Source: Saprospiraceae bacterium
GTDB taxonomy: Bacteria > Bacteroidota > Bacteroidia > Chitinophagales > Saprospiraceae
Direction of reading: 5' to 3'
Length of the DNA: 64,000 nucleotides
NCBI GenBank assembly: GCA_016714895.1
Contig: JADKBV010000012.1
Coordinates: 186,001 to 250,000, forward strand
Part shown: positions 15,964 through 26,352 of the stretch, one piece after another
How positions within the stretch are numbered: position 1 is the stretch's first letter
Layout: every line of letters begins with the position of its first letter
Made by a program: the position numbers and the translations under genes
The notes under the pieces: generated by a model
What the model saw: the letters and a program-made list of their open reading frames with translations, nothing else
What the model was told of the DNA's origin: nothing
The model's database searches: none

Positions 15964-16506
15964 TCAGATAGTTTGTATTCTTTGGGCTAATTCGAGGGAG
16001 GTCTTCCAGTTTCGGGTTGTGGTCGTCGTTTTGAAAACCGCCTCGATGACATTGTTGGACAGTTTGGATTTGCCATATCCGTTTGGATAATACAAATAGA
16101 GTGTGGTGCCATCGATCATAAACTTTTCTCCGGCTGTACATTTTTGCAACAAAGTTTCCTGTTTTTCAAGGGACAAAGGATGTTCTGCCAGGGTTACATA
16201 CATAAACGAAAGGTCTCCGTAAGGTGCTTCCGCAAACGGGTTGGCCGACACCATGTGTAACCACATAGCCTCATCATACACAAAAGCCGCAACCTCAAAT
16301 CCAAATCGTCGGAGAATATGCTGCTGAATGGCCAACTTCATTTCCTGTAAGTCAGAACTTCCGGATGAAAACACCATATTTCCGCTTTGGATATAATAAG
16401 AGACCTGTGTATATCCCATATTTTCAAACATATCCTGCAGCTCCGTCATTTTGATCAGTTTCTGACCACTGACATTGATGCCTCTTAGTAAACATAAGTA
16501 CTTCAT
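15964..16506 (-). CDS. DUF1697 family protein
   Basis: The 180-residue protein matches DUF1697 from its first residues: MKYLCLLRGINVSGQ, then LQDMFENMGYTQVSYYIQSG with NMVF, then NPFAEAP, and a C-terminal ATR-like TTTTRNWKTSLEL. Members are small cytoplasmic proteins of unknown function, common in soil and environmental bacteria and often beside resistance-type genes. Length is normal for the family. It lies 62 bp upstream of the VOC gene on the same strand, so the three genes 16506-14970 may share a transcript. No catalytic role can be stated. Confidence 0.88.
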   Translation of the reverse strand: MKYLCLLRGINVSGQKLIKMTELQDMFENMGYTQVSYYIQSGNMVFSSGSSDLQEMKLAIQQHILRRFGFEVAAFVYDEAMWLHMVSANPFAEAPYGDLSFMYVTLAEHPLSLEKQETLLQKCTAGEKFMIDGTTLYLYYPNGYGKSKLSNNVIEAVFKTTTTTRNWKTSLELAQRIQTI

Positions 16507-16583
16507 GTGTTTAAAATTTGTCGGTTTGATTAATTTGTCGATATAATGGCATCAGCCCCAAAACATATTCATATTCTTTTCTA

Positions 16584-16916
16584 CTATTTATTTTGCAACA
16601 AACTTATAAGGAGTTTTAACTCTTTGTCGGTTATATTTATCCTGTCTGATTTATCATACATATCAAGTAAAAACACTTTTTTCCTCACCATAAGTACATA
16701 AGTTATTAATCTGGCCCCTGCACTTTTACCTTTACCCTTTGAAGAAATGGCAAACCTTACCTTATAACAATCTTTACCTAACGGAATACCGGATTGAGGA
16801 TATTTTGTAAGTTCTCCAACCAAAACCGCCAAATCTCCGGGTAATGAAGGATACCTTTTGGATAATTGTCTAAATTTTCTTTCAAAAGGTTCTGTGACTA
16901 TAACCTCAAAATTCAT
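16584..16916 (-). CDS. RelE/ParE-superfamily toxin
   Basis: The 110-residue basic protein begins FEVIVTEPFERKFRQLSKRYPSL, a RelE-type helix pair, and continues with YKVRFAISSKGKGKSAGARLI, VYVLMVRKK-like strands (sequence TYVLMVRKKVFLLDMYDKSD) and a final helix. This is the layout of RelE/HigB-type mRNA interferases. The DMYDKSDR segment is typical of the group. The start overlaps the stop of the upstream gene by 11 bp, the classic antitoxin-toxin coupling. The likely job is ribosome-dependent mRNA cleavage or growth arrest, blocked by the partner. The pair sits next to dinB. Confidence 0.82.
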   Translation of the reverse strand: MNFEVIVTEPFERKFRQLSKRYPSLPGDLAVLVGELTKYPQSGIPLGKDCYKVRFAISSKGKGKSAGARLITYVLMVRKKVFLLDMYDKSDRINITDKELKLLISLLQNK

Positions 16917-17121
16917 TCAATAAATCCTTGGCTGATTTTAATTGTTTTTTTCCGCTTTCATATTCCTTTACATTTGAAAATGACTCGGCAAGATCTGAAA
17001 TAAACTGACTTGTTTTTTGATCTTTTACCTGCATCATCACCTCCACATAGTTAAGTTTTCCAATAATCTCCATAAATTCTGTCTCGTTGACTTCTTCCTT
17101 GATATGTAATACAACCTTCAT
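16906..17121 (-). CDS. Antitoxin of the RelE-type pair
   Basis: I start at ATG 17121 (MKVVLHIKEE), giving 71 residues. A longer frame to 17187 adds an unlikely basic leader. The N-terminal half (VLHIKEEVNETEFMEIIGKL) looks like a short beta strand plus helices; the C-terminal half is helical and charged (ESGKKQLKSAKDLLNEF), suitable for wrapping the toxin. It overlaps the toxin gene and precedes it, as in most type II systems. No classical ribbon-helix-helix or Phd motif is certain, so the DNA-binding fold is not assigned. Confidence 0.72.
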   Translation of the reverse strand: MKVVLHIKEEVNETEFMEIIGKLNYVEVMMQVKDQKTSQFISDLAESFSNVKEYESGKKQLKSAKDLLNEF

Positions 17122-17197
17122 GAGGGCTATTTTTAATTTAAAAACAATAGCATGTGGTATAAAGTTCCCGCAATGTTTTTTGCTCATATACCCACCC

Positions 17198-18388
17198 TCA
17201 CCCTCCGTCCGGCGGCAAATGCGGCTGATACAACGTATTGGCCTTCATCAATCCACTGGCACGCATGATGGCGTCGGCACCAAAACGCCTTCGGATTCTG
17301 TCCATCTGCTGCATGAGGTGGATATGCTCGATCGTATCATCAAAAAGGTTGATCTGATAACTACCCTGTACCAGACCGCTGTACCTTACACCGATGAGGC
17401 GTATGAGCTGGCGGCGCTCGTACACCTTATCAAAAAGATCGAGCACGTGCTCACCGAGGATGCGGTCATTGGCCGTATAAGAGATATTTTTTTGTTTGGT
17501 AAACGTGTTGAAGTCAGCATACCGTATCTTGACCGTGATGGTAGAAGCAAGTTTGTTGGCCGCCCGCAACTCAAAAGAAAGTTTGTCAGACATATCCAAC
17601 AACAGGTTTTTCATCATCGTAATATCCAAAGTATCTTCCGTAAAGGTGCGCTCTTTAGACATAGATTTTTGTTCGTGATAAGGTACGATCGGCGTCGGAT
17701 CGATGGCATTGGCACGCTCCCAAAGGGTTCGTCCGGGTTTGCCAAATTCTCTTTCCAACAATCGTACAGGGATCTGACTGAGGGTTTCGATGGTGCGCAC
17801 CCCCATAAAATTGAGCTTTTTGTGGGTCTGATCTCCTACTCCGGGTATTTTTTTGACCGGCAACGGCGCCAGAAACCCCTTTTCTGTCCCATCCGGAATG
17901 TACCTGGTACCATTGGGTTTTGCCTCTCCCGTCCCGACTTTGGAAACGGTTTTATTGACCGACAACCCGAAAGAAATCGGCAATCCTGACTCCCGGATGA
18001 TCGTATCCCGCAGTTCTGTCGACCATTTAAAACAGCCAAAATGCCTGTCCATGCCCGTAAGGTCGAGGTAAAACTCGTCGATAGAAGCTTTTTCATAGGC
18101 CGGCGCATTATCAGAAATGATATCCGTGACGACGGAAGAATACTTGGAATAAGAGTCCATGTCACCCCGCAATATTATAGCCTGGGGACAAAGACGCAGG
18201 GCCATCTTCATCGGCATGGCAGAGTGTACTCCGAAACGGCGGGCCTCATAACTGCAGGAAGCCACAACGCCGCGGTTGCTCGTCCCCCCGATCAACAAGG
18301 GTTTGCCGAGCAAACTGCTGTTTTTGAGACATTCGACCGATACAAAAAAGGAGTCGAGGTCGAGGTGAAGAATGGAGCGGTTGTTCAT
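17198..18388 (-). CDS. dinB: DNA polymerase IV (Y-family translesion polymerase)
   Basis: I start at ATG 18388 (MNNRSILHLDLDSFFVSVE), because the family begins with this block; the longer frame to 18463 only translates an 8-bp microsatellite. The 396-residue enzyme has the catalytic carboxylates in LDLDSFF (Asp10) and SIDEFYLDLTGM, the steric region YEARRFGVHSAMPM, the helix-hairpin-helix KIPGVGDQTHKKL, and a little-finger domain with KERTFTEDT. It copies past damaged bases in the DNA-damage response. No canonical beta-clamp motif is clear at the C-terminus. Upstream are an 8-bp repeat leader and control region A, which is shared with the AlkC-repressor operon at 27 kb. Confidence 0.94.
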   Translation of the reverse strand: MNNRSILHLDLDSFFVSVECLKNSSLLGKPLLIGGTSNRGVVASCSYEARRFGVHSAMPMKMALRLCPQAIILRGDMDSYSKYSSVVTDIISDNAPAYEKASIDEFYLDLTGMDRHFGCFKWSTELRDTIIRESGLPISFGLSVNKTVSKVGTGEAKPNGTRYIPDGTEKGFLAPLPVKKIPGVGDQTHKKLNFMGVRTIETLSQIPVRLLEREFGKPGRTLWERANAIDPTPIVPYHEQKSMSKERTFTEDTLDITMMKNLLLDMSDKLSFELRAANKLASTITVKIRYADFNTFTKQKNISYTANDRILGEHVLDLFDKVYERRQLIRLIGVRYSGLVQGSYQINLFDDTIEHIHLMQQMDRIRRRFGADAIMRASGLMKANTLYQPHLPPDGG

Positions 18389-18396
18389 GGATAAAT

Positions 18397-18477
18397 GGTG
18401 TTTTGGTGTTTTGGTGTTTTGGTGTTTTGGTGTTTTGGTCTCCCCACAAAACCATAAAACCATAAAACCATAAAACC
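18397..18477. repeat. Two adjacent 8-bp microsatellites in the dinB leader
   Basis: GGTGTTTT occurs five times in tandem (18397-18436). Next to it AAAACCAT occurs three times plus a partial (18448-18477). On the dinB strand these become ACC-AAAAC and GGTTTTAT runs that can partly pair with each other across GTGGGGAGA, giving a long imperfect hairpin just before the start codon. Confidence 0.85.
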
Positions 18478-18588
18478 TTCAAAGTCGTCAGGTTTTTGAC
18501 GCAAATATCGGCAATAATTTATTACAAACCAAAAAATCAGAGGAAAATGTTGTTAATAACGACATTTTTTTGACGGACATACCGACAC
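18440..18588 (+). repeat. Control region A (direct repeat of 26838-26978)
   Basis: From CTCCCCACAAAACC to CCGACAC this ~149-bp region is closely matched by 26838-26978 in the same orientation. The main difference is one extra ATAAAACC unit here; the tail diverges more. Confidence 0.9.
18486..18575. promoter_or_regulatory. Paired dyads upstream of dinB (candidate SOS operators)
   Basis: Dyad 1 is CGTCA-GGTTTT-TGACG (18486-18501, perfect). Dyad 2 is CGACA-TTTTTT-TGACG (18560-18575, one mismatch). Their starts are 74 bp apart. The same pair with the same spacing occurs at 26876 and 26950. They are candidate sites for the S24-type repressor at 28130. Confidence 0.6.
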
Positions 18589-18663
18589 ACGTATTAAGCC
18601 AGATACTTTCTACATAAAAGTAAGTGTTCTAAACAATTATTTTACAAAAAAACAACATTACTG

Positions 18664-18696
18664 TTGTAAAAAATAAAAATAAATTTGATAACTTTG
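18664..18696 (+). promoter_or_regulatory. Promoter of the M43 protease gene
   Basis: TTG at 18664-18666 and TAACTTTG at 18689-18696, 22 bp apart, fit the Bacteroidota promoter. The leader would be about 100 nt. Confidence 0.55.
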
Positions 18697-18800
18697 CCGT
18701 ATAAGGAATTTTGTAAGGAAATACTAATAAAACTGCAATATATTTATATGTGGTGAATAACTTTGGATATATTATATTCCTTAATACAAAACTTTATTTT

Positions 18801-21800
18801 ATGAAAACAAAATTTTATTTTGCAAACCTTTGGGGGGGGTAAATTTACTTTGGGTCTTCCTCTTAGTTCTTATTATTCAGCCTGAACATCTGAGGGCACA
18901 GTATCATCAATGCGGACATGACCATCTTTATGGACCTCAATTTCAGGATACATCATTTATGAATTATATGATGCAATTGGAGGAAGAACATGAGCAAATG
19001 GTGATCCAACGCAGAAGAAATGGCAGTCCTGCTATTAATGTCACTATCCCTGTTATTGTTCACATCCTTCATTTGCCGGGAGAATCTGTGAATTCGGGTA
19101 ATAATATTCCTTATTCAGATGTAACAACCGCCATTGATAATCTAAATGACGAGTTCGATGGCACGGGCATTTCATTTTGCCCGGCCAAGCGGGATCAGGA
19201 AGGTAATATTCTGGCAGAAGAAGGAGTGGTAAGAGTACCTGTCAGTGCCAGCGAATTTCCCAATTATAACGCCAATGGAATGGTTATGGGTACTGAATCT
19301 GAAGCAGGTTTGAAGCAGTTAGGTCCACAATTTTCAAATTTCAACTATATGAATATTTGGGTGGTCAACACTATAACAACACAAAATTCAAATGGCCAGG
19401 TTCTGGGATTTGCATATTTTCCTAAAACATCTGCTTCTTTTTTGGATGGTATTACTATAATCAACAGCAATAATCCTGATTATCCTTGTTTTGGCGTACC
19501 TGGTAATAAGGTTTTGGTACATGAAATAGGCCATTATTTAAAACTGTACCACACCTTTGAGGGTGATGATCTCAATTATGATGGAGTCCCGGAAACCTGC
19601 CCATCATCCACTTTAGGTTTTCCTCACAGTGATGGAATAGAGGACACCCATCCACATCAAAGGTCTCCAAATAACTCTTGTCTACAGGGAGCCAATTCCT
19701 GTTTTATGCCATTTAATTTGTCAGAAATAACAAATAACCATATGGACTATTCTTCAGAAAGTTGCAGAATGGAATTTACTGAAGATCAATCAGAGGCCAT
19801 GGGTTGTGCTATCGTTGGATTCCGGCCAGGTTTACAAAATGCAATGGGATGTGAACCGGGATGTCCCAATCCATTTATTGTGGATTTTACATTCACGCCC
19901 ACCATTCCTGTAGCTCCCGATGAAAATGGTCAAAATAGTCAACCAGGACATTTTACAGCACAAAATACAAACAATATATACAGATGGTATATAGATGGCG
20001 TGTCGGTGGGCACAGAAAGCACCATTTCTTATTTATTTCCCAAAGCCGGATTCTATACCGTTTGTCTAAGAGAAACCAATTCAGCAGGTTGTACCATTGA
20101 AACGTGCAAAGAAGTTTTAGTTTATGATCAGGGTTTGTGCTATAACCCGACGTTACCCAATTGTGAATTATTGTTGAATGGGGATTTTAGTCAGTATTAC
20201 ATGCTTGGAGGGTTGAATCCATTTTTTATAAATGATACCAAAAAGGTTTGTAATTGGACAAATAAAGGTGGTCAACCATTTTTCCTTACCTCCCCACCTT
20301 ATATGACAGAAGTTGGTTGTGTTCTTTCCTCAAATCCTAATACTATTGTACCAAATGAATACCATACGGCAGTTCTATCAACTGTTACCCCAGTTCAACT
20401 AACTGAAGGTAATACTTATCAAATACAACTTGATTATGTAGCATTCCGAGGCGGTTTTTGCAATGGAACTTGGATAAAGTTTTTTATTGGATTTTCAAAT
20501 GACCCATTTGATTATTACGAAAGAAATGCAATACATTCAGTATATCCTGTTGACATGATTTCTCCCTTTGATATTTGGGAGAACAATTTTGAAAGGTTGA
20601 ATTTTACATTTACCTTTTCTGAATCAACTGGTAAACATTTATGTCTTTGGCAAGAAATAGGTGACGGCTGTGGGCAATTAGTAATCAAAAACATCTCCAT
20701 CAAAGAATGTGGTTTTTGTGAAGCAGACCCCGACTTCACATACACGGAAGATGGTTGTGGTAAATACACTTTTACAGGCGTAAATAACGGAGGAGGACCC
20801 GACTTTATGTACTGGACTGTTCAGGGCGGTCCGGACATTGTAAACCAGGAAAGTTTTACCTACACATTTCCATTTTTGGGTACCTATACTGTATGCCTGA
20901 ATATTACTTGTGAAAATGGTATCACAAGTCAAAAATGCAAACAAATCACCACAAATGCATTATATTATCCTGAAAATTCCAACGAAGCAATTGCTTGTGA
21001 ATATTGCCAAAATCCAACTGTTGCTACTATTTCAGCGCTGAGATGTGATAAGACATCCAATGTTTTTGAAGTTGAAAACTTTACCGTTCAAATACCTAAA
21101 GGATTTAAACCTTGTAACCATACCTTATACATTCAAGGCTATAACGGGACTGTTAATACTAATAGTTTTTATTTTGACCGAAGCAATTCACTTTATGATG
21201 AAATTTCTATTTCATTAACCTTTTTGGCAGACAACCCGAATCTCGACATGAAAGGTTTGATCGCGTTGTGCAGCCCGGACGGAAGTAATACTCATTGTAT
21301 CGAATTTATCATTGATGAAGCACAAACCTGCTCCTCATGCAATGAAACAAATCTGGTGATTACAGCTACCTGTGATGATAGTAATCCAAATGATGGAATA
21401 TATGAATATTCCGGAAGTTTTGATTTATTGGTTGGTCCGGGTTTTGTGCCTTGCGGAAGTACTTCAAGTGTTGCCGGATTTGAAACCGGCACCATGACAC
21501 AAAGTTCAGGTACCTTTACCATACCTTTTTCGGTTAAAACCAATAACCCAAGTACATTTCAGGGGAATGTGACGTTGTGTTTTGTCGATCAATTTGGTAT
21601 AATTCATTGCTACAAAGTTACTATTCAAGTTACAGAGCCATGTTCCCCAACAGATTGTTTTCTCGAAAATAATTTTTATGTAAAATGTTCTGACGTAGGT
21701 TTAGGAAATGCAACATTCCATGTTGGTCATACGCTTTATATACCTGAACTTTTTGACAAACCGTTTGAACCTTGTAACAAACCGGGTCTTCCTGCTGTTG

Positions 21801-22291
21801 AGTCCCCTTTAGGCACCATTACCAATTATTCATACCGAAGAGGCATTGGCGGTTGGGTGACCGATTTTGATCTCATAGTGGACTGTGATGACATCAGCCC
21901 TTTTGATAATATTCCGATCACCTATAATTTTTGTAACGGGGAAGAGTTTTTCTGTTTCGAACTGATATTGGATACGGATTGTTATTGTGGTACAAAACTT
22001 CAGGGTTCCGGCTCAGAACTCAGATCCCATCAAATTAAAACAACCGGTAGTATGTTGTATCATCTTTATCCCAACCCGGCCTCAGATGAAATCAAATTAA
22101 AGATTGGAGGTTCTGAATCTGATGAACACCTCTACAGCATTTCCGACCTTACGGGCAAAACCATAAAAAATGGAAAATTGGGTACGGGATTACACACGTT
22201 GGATCTAAATCTTTTTCCTTCCGGACTTTATTTTATACGGATCGAAGGAAATCAGGCAAATTATACATCAAAGTTTTCTATAATACGTTAA
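18801..22291 (+). CDS. M43 (pappalysin-type) metalloprotease, T9SS-secreted, frame broken at a G8 tract
   Basis: ATG 18801 begins MKTKFYFANLW, then reaches eight G (18832-18839) and stops at 18840. The long frame (from 18830) continues with LLWVFLLVLIIQPEHLRAQ. With nine G the two join into one good signal peptide, so I treat it as one gene of about 1163 residues. The catalytic domain has HEIGHYLKLYH near residue 240 (zinc ligands) and the NHMDYSSESC Met-turn, as in M43 peptidases. Later come PKD-like domains (~350-430 and ~640-700), several Cys-rich beta domains, and a T9SS type A sorting domain (LYPNPASDEIKLKI to KFSIIR). It probably degrades extracellular protein. The next gene follows after 41 bp. 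Confidence 0.85.
18832..18839 (+). repeat. Poly-G tract (G8) in signal-peptide codons
   Basis: Eight consecutive G. One more G (or two fewer) restores the protease frame from ATG 18801. It is the kind of tract that changes length by slippage. Confidence 0.85.
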
Positions 22292-22332
22292 ATTTGCAAG
22301 GTAATATTTTATAACACCTTTTTTGTCACGAC

Positions 22333-25300
22333 ATGAATTATACGTTTTTGGTTTCCTGTATCTTTTGTTGGTTGGCTGTCACTGATCAGGATATACCAAA
22401 ATCCACTATCTTGTCAGATGTACATGGTATGGTCTCGTGTCCGGCTTCCGGGCACGATACCATACCTTTTTTGAATAACGCACTTTCTGAAATCTGCGAC
22501 AATCAATCTGATGATGACAATGACGGACTCATCGATGTTTTTGACCCCGATTGTCCTTGTGAAGATAAAAAGTTTAATACAGTATGCATTCCGGAATGTG
22601 AGGTATTGCCCGATAGTTTTCCAAAAATAGAGGCAAAGGTAAAGTGGGTGTCTGAACATGGGATTAATAATAATCCTTATCCATTGTACTATAATGATTT
22701 ATTGGTTTCTAAAGGTTTTATTTATACTACAAGCAATGATTTTTATAAAGACTCATTTATTAATTATATCATTTTAACAGATCCAATTAATGGAAAGTTA
22801 ATTGAAAGATGGGTAATAGACACAACTAAAATTCGAATTTTAAATAAATTCGGTATTTTCAGATCCATCCAGAGTAATTCTGATAAACTCGTTATATCAA
22901 ATTCTGAAGGAAATTTCTTTTGCAGGGACAAAGAGAATACTTTTTGGAATAATTATGATATACATAATTCCGACTATTCAACTCTACCTATTTTTTCTGA
23001 CATTAATAATGACGGGAATATAGAATTAATATCAGGAAACTATATAATAAATTCTGAAAACGGCAAAATTTTACTTCATTTATCGGGTACAAGTGCTGGT
23101 TGTAATTCCTGGACAAACTTTAGTTCATGTGCGAGTGGAGCAAGATCAATGGTCGGAGAACTGACTAACCATATTGGATTAGAAATAGCATGTGGTAATA
23201 AGGTGTATCAACCTACACTTAATAACTCTATTGACTCTTTTGGCAATACATATTCTGAGATTATAGCTCCTTCGCCTGTTTTGGATGGTTTTACATCATT
23301 AGTTGACATTGATGCTGATGGTAAATTAGATATAGTTGTTGTAAGAAGTAATGGTTTAAATAATGGAGGAATATGGATATGGAATCCAAGGGACACAACG
23401 ATAATTGCCTCAATTACTAATGGTTTGGAAATTGGTCAAGGTGGAGGAATGCCGGCAATTATTGATATGAATAACGATTGCTTTCCTGAAATTATTGTTG
23501 CTTTTAAGAATTCACTAAAGGTATATTCATATAATGGAAACCAAAATTTAAACTTATTATATTCAATACCTACCTCGGATAATTCAGGAGTAAATAGCCC
23601 GACAATCTTTGATTTGAATGGAGATGGTATTTTTGAGATAATTTACAAGGATCAAACCAAATTTAGGATTTTTAATAGTTTGAATGGCCAAACTCTCTTT
23701 GAGTCACCATTAATCCATGGAACAGCAAATGAAATCCCCATCATCACAGACGTTGACGACGACGGGCACGCTGAGATCATCATCGATGGTACCATGCCGG
23801 GCGATACCATGAATCGTATCTATTGTTTTGAATCTGCCAATGAACCCTGGATGCCGGCCCGCAAGATTTGGAATCAAAGCAGCTATCATGTGACCAATGT
23901 CAATGATGATATGACCATACCACAGGTACCTCAAAATACCGCAGCTTTTTTTGATACAAACAGTTGCATCATGACGACCTGTCCACAGGTGTATAATACC
24001 TTTAATGTACAGGCTACCTATCGTACTCAAAACGGATGTGTACCCTATCCGGCAAAGGACTTCGCAGCACACCATCCTGATTACGAATGTAATCCCGACA
24101 GCGTGATTATCTACCTGCCCGTATCTGCTCAAAGTAAAAGTCCGGGCGATTCGGTATCTGTAGTCATCTGGCAGGCTGCTCCTCTACAAGGTACTGTTCC
24201 TCTTTTTTATAAAAATATATTTTTTGAAAGTTCGGGGCTGAGAAATATAAAAAATGATACCCTGAGATTGGTTTTTCCACTGACAGATCCCACGATATCA
24301 AGGGTGATGATCAGAGTCAATGCTCCGCAAAGTGCCGGTATCCAGGGATCTTTAGAAGGTCTCACAACGCTCAAAGAATGTAATTACGATAACAACTCCA
24401 TCGCTCTGGATCTTGATCTGAACATACGAAAACCCACTATCGGCAGAGACACTTCCTTTTGTGGTGAAATAAGCCTGTCACCGGATGTCGGAACCGGATT
24501 CACTTCCTACCTTTGGAGCGATATGTCTGCCGGGCCTTCCATAAGCATATCGGAAGCCGGAATCTATAGTATAACCACCACGGATCAATGTGGACGATCG
24601 TATAGCGACACCATGCTCGTCAGTCAGATTGAGTATGAAGAGTCCCTTGACGATGTAGTCAATGTATGTCCCGGTGACACCATGACTTTACAGATAACGG
24701 ATGATTATTTATCCATCCAATGGTCTCCTTCTGATCTGGTATTATGTGCGGACTGTCCTGTCACGCAGGTGGTACCTCAAAACTCAACAACCGTTTATCT
24801 ATCGGTACAAAAAGACCATTGTGTTTTTATGGACAGCATTTTTCTTCAGGTCAAACATGAAGTGATCACTGATATCAATAGCACACTTTGTTTTGGAGAT
24901 ACCTTATTTTTTGGAAATGCTTCATTTTCCCAAAGTGGAATATACACCCTTCCTGTAAATGATTGTGACAGTTTGGTTCGTCTCGAGATCGATGTCAGAC
25001 CTGACCAACGAATTGAACTACAAAAAAATATATGCGAAGGAGATTCCGTGCAGGTATTTGGTGTCTGGTATTACGATGAATATGAAGAGATACAGCTATT
25101 TACAGATCAGTTTGGTTGTGACAGTATTTTTAAAATTAAAATTTTAAAAATTGCCGAAACTTCAGACAGTGTTTTAACAGTCCTATGTCAGGGACAAGAT
25201 ATCGTCATTGAAGGATTGTTGGTGGATAAAGACACCATTATTGAATATCATCTTCCTTCTTCTTCGGGTTGTGATACCCTGAGAGTACACAGCATCAGGT

Positions 25301-26352
25301 TTGACCCTCTTCCTCAAAAGTATGACACACTGGCTTTATGTTCCGGCAGTCAGCTCTTGTATCGTGGTGAAGTGATTACCTCACCCGGTGATTATATCAT
25401 CACCCAAAACAATCCTGAACAATGTGACAGTTTGTTTTATCTTCATGTAGCGCTGAGCAGTGTGATCAGAAATGAAAGTATCAGGACACTTTGTGACGGA
25501 GATTCTTTGTTTATTTTCAATCAATGGGTATATGATGATACAACCCTTGAAGAAACTTTTGTATCTTCTTCAGGATGTGATTCAGTATCGGTAGTCGTTG
25601 TAAATGTGGTTTTACTGCCTGAAAGAACCCTGAATATCTCACTTTGTGAAGGTGATTCTGTAAAGGTATATAATAGTTGGCTTTCCGATGAGGGGATGTA
25701 TGATTTCAGAATAGCCAATACAGCTGATTGTGATTCTTTGATTACGGTGACGATTGATCTGATCGAAAGTTCAGCACATTATGACACCCTTTCATTTTGT
25801 GAAGGAGACACATTGATGTTTGACGGAAGTCTGATCACCACTACCGCTGATGTAACAGTTAACCGGCTGTCTTCCACAGGTTGTGATTCTATATTTTACA
25901 TACGGGCAGAAATGCTACCCTTGCACCAAAAGGAAATATCACTCACTCTATGTCCGGGAGACTCTGTATTGATCGGTGGAGACTGGTTTGACAGTAGTGG
26001 CGTGTTCACCTATAAAACTAATGCTGTAATAGGTTGTGATACATTACATACGGTGCGGGTGGATATCCTTCAACCACCACAGGCACCGGACATATTAGCA
26101 GATTGTGAAACAGGAGAAGTTGTCGTAAGTATATTGGCCTCTGAAAACTGGCTGGTGGAATGGGACAATGGAGATACCACTTTTGTAACCAGATATCAAT
26201 CAGGTGAAGAAGCTGAAGTATCTTTTTTTGCAGAGCCGGACTGTCGCGGTAAATATACGGTACAATTGCCCGAAATACCCGATCCCGATCTGATTGAACT
26301 GCCTGAAGATACTGTCACGGACGGAACCCGGTCAATCCGGTTTGAGTCTTAA
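22333..26352 (+). CDS. Giant secreted VCBS and repeat protein, N-terminal part (frameshifted before sorting domain)
   Basis: The 1339-residue frame starts with a probable signal peptide (MNYTFLVSCIFCWLAV). A Cys-containing DNDGLIDVFDPDC segment follows, as in many gliding-associated proteins. Residues ~95-500 carry FG-GAP/VCBS repeats (DINNDGNIEL, DIDADGKLDI, DLNGDGIFEI, DVDDDGHAEI). An Ig-like part follows, and from ~850 to ~1240 there are eight ~50-residue repeats with a Cys at each end (LCEGDSV..W.....GCDSL). It ends prematurely at 26352, where a normal relative would continue into a gliding-motility C-terminal domain. That domain is present in the next frame (26294-26806). Without it the product would not be attached through T9SS. 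An adhesin or mobile surface filament role is inference. Confidence 0.82.
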   Translation: MNYTFLVSCIFCWLAVTDQDIPKSTILSDVHGMVSCPASGHDTIPFLNNALSEICDNQSDDDNDGLIDVFDPDCPCEDKKFNTVCIPECEVLPDSFPKIEAKVKWVSEHGINNNPYPLYYNDLLVSKGFIYTTSNDFYKDSFINYIILTDPINGKLIERWVIDTTKIRILNKFGIFRSIQSNSDKLVISNSEGNFFCRDKENTFWNNYDIHNSDYSTLPIFSDINNDGNIELISGNYIINSENGKILLHLSGTSAGCNSWTNFSSCASGARSMVGELTNHIGLEIACGNKVYQPTLNNSIDSFGNTYSEIIAPSPVLDGFTSLVDIDADGKLDIVVVRSNGLNNGGIWIWNPRDTTIIASITNGLEIGQGGGMPAIIDMNNDCFPEIIVAFKNSLKVYSYNGNQNLNLLYSIPTSDNSGVNSPTIFDLNGDGIFEIIYKDQTKFRIFNSLNGQTLFESPLIHGTANEIPIITDVDDDGHAEIIIDGTMPGDTMNRIYCFESANEPWMPARKIWNQSSYHVTNVNDDMTIPQVPQNTAAFFDTNSCIMTTCPQVYNTFNVQATYRTQNGCVPYPAKDFAAHHPDYECNPDSVIIYLPVSAQSKSPGDSVSVVIWQAAPLQGTVPLFYKNIFFESSGLRNIKNDTLRLVFPLTDPTISRVMIRVNAPQSAGIQGSLEGLTTLKECNYDNNSIALDLDLNIRKPTIGRDTSFCGEISLSPDVGTGFTSYLWSDMSAGPSISISEAGIYSITTTDQCGRSYSDTMLVSQIEYEESLDDVVNVCPGDTMTLQITDDYLSIQWSPSDLVLCADCPVTQVVPQNSTTVYLSVQKDHCVFMDSIFLQVKHEVITDINSTLCFGDTLFFGNASFSQSGIYTLPVNDCDSLVRLEIDVRPDQRIELQKNICEGDSVQVFGVWYYDEYEEIQLFTDQFGCDSIFKIKILKIAETSDSVLTVLCQGQDIVIEGLLVDKDTIIEYHLPSSSGCDTLRVHSIRFDPLPQKYDTLALCSGSQLLYRGEVITSPGDYIITQNNPEQCDSLFYLHVALSSVIRNESIRTLCDGDSLFIFNQWVYDDTTLEETFVSSSGCDSVSVVVVNVVLLPERTLNISLCEGDSVKVYNSWLSDEGMYDFRIANTADCDSLITVTIDLIESSAHYDTLSFCEGDTLMFDGSLITTTADVTVNRLSSTGCDSIFYIRAEMLPLHQKEISLTLCPGDSVLIGGDWFDSSGVFTYKTNAVIGCDTLHTVRVDILQPPQAPDILADCETGEVVVSILASENWLVEWDNGDTTFVTRYQSGEEAEVSFFAEPDCRGKYTVQLPEIPDPDLIELPEDTVTDGTRSIRFES

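Larger units (their letters stand above)
18389..18800. other. Divergent control interval between dinB and the M43 protease gene
   Basis: The interval holds, left to right, two 8-bp microsatellites (18397-18477), control region A (18440-18588), and promoters for the protease gene (18664-18696; a second TAACTTTG at 18758-18765). It has no gene. Confidence 0.75.

Noticed and set aside
26290..26352. Programmed +1 frameshift in the giant surface protein
   Set aside because: No slippery run, rare-codon stop or downstream structure is evident. A mutation or sequencing error is simpler.
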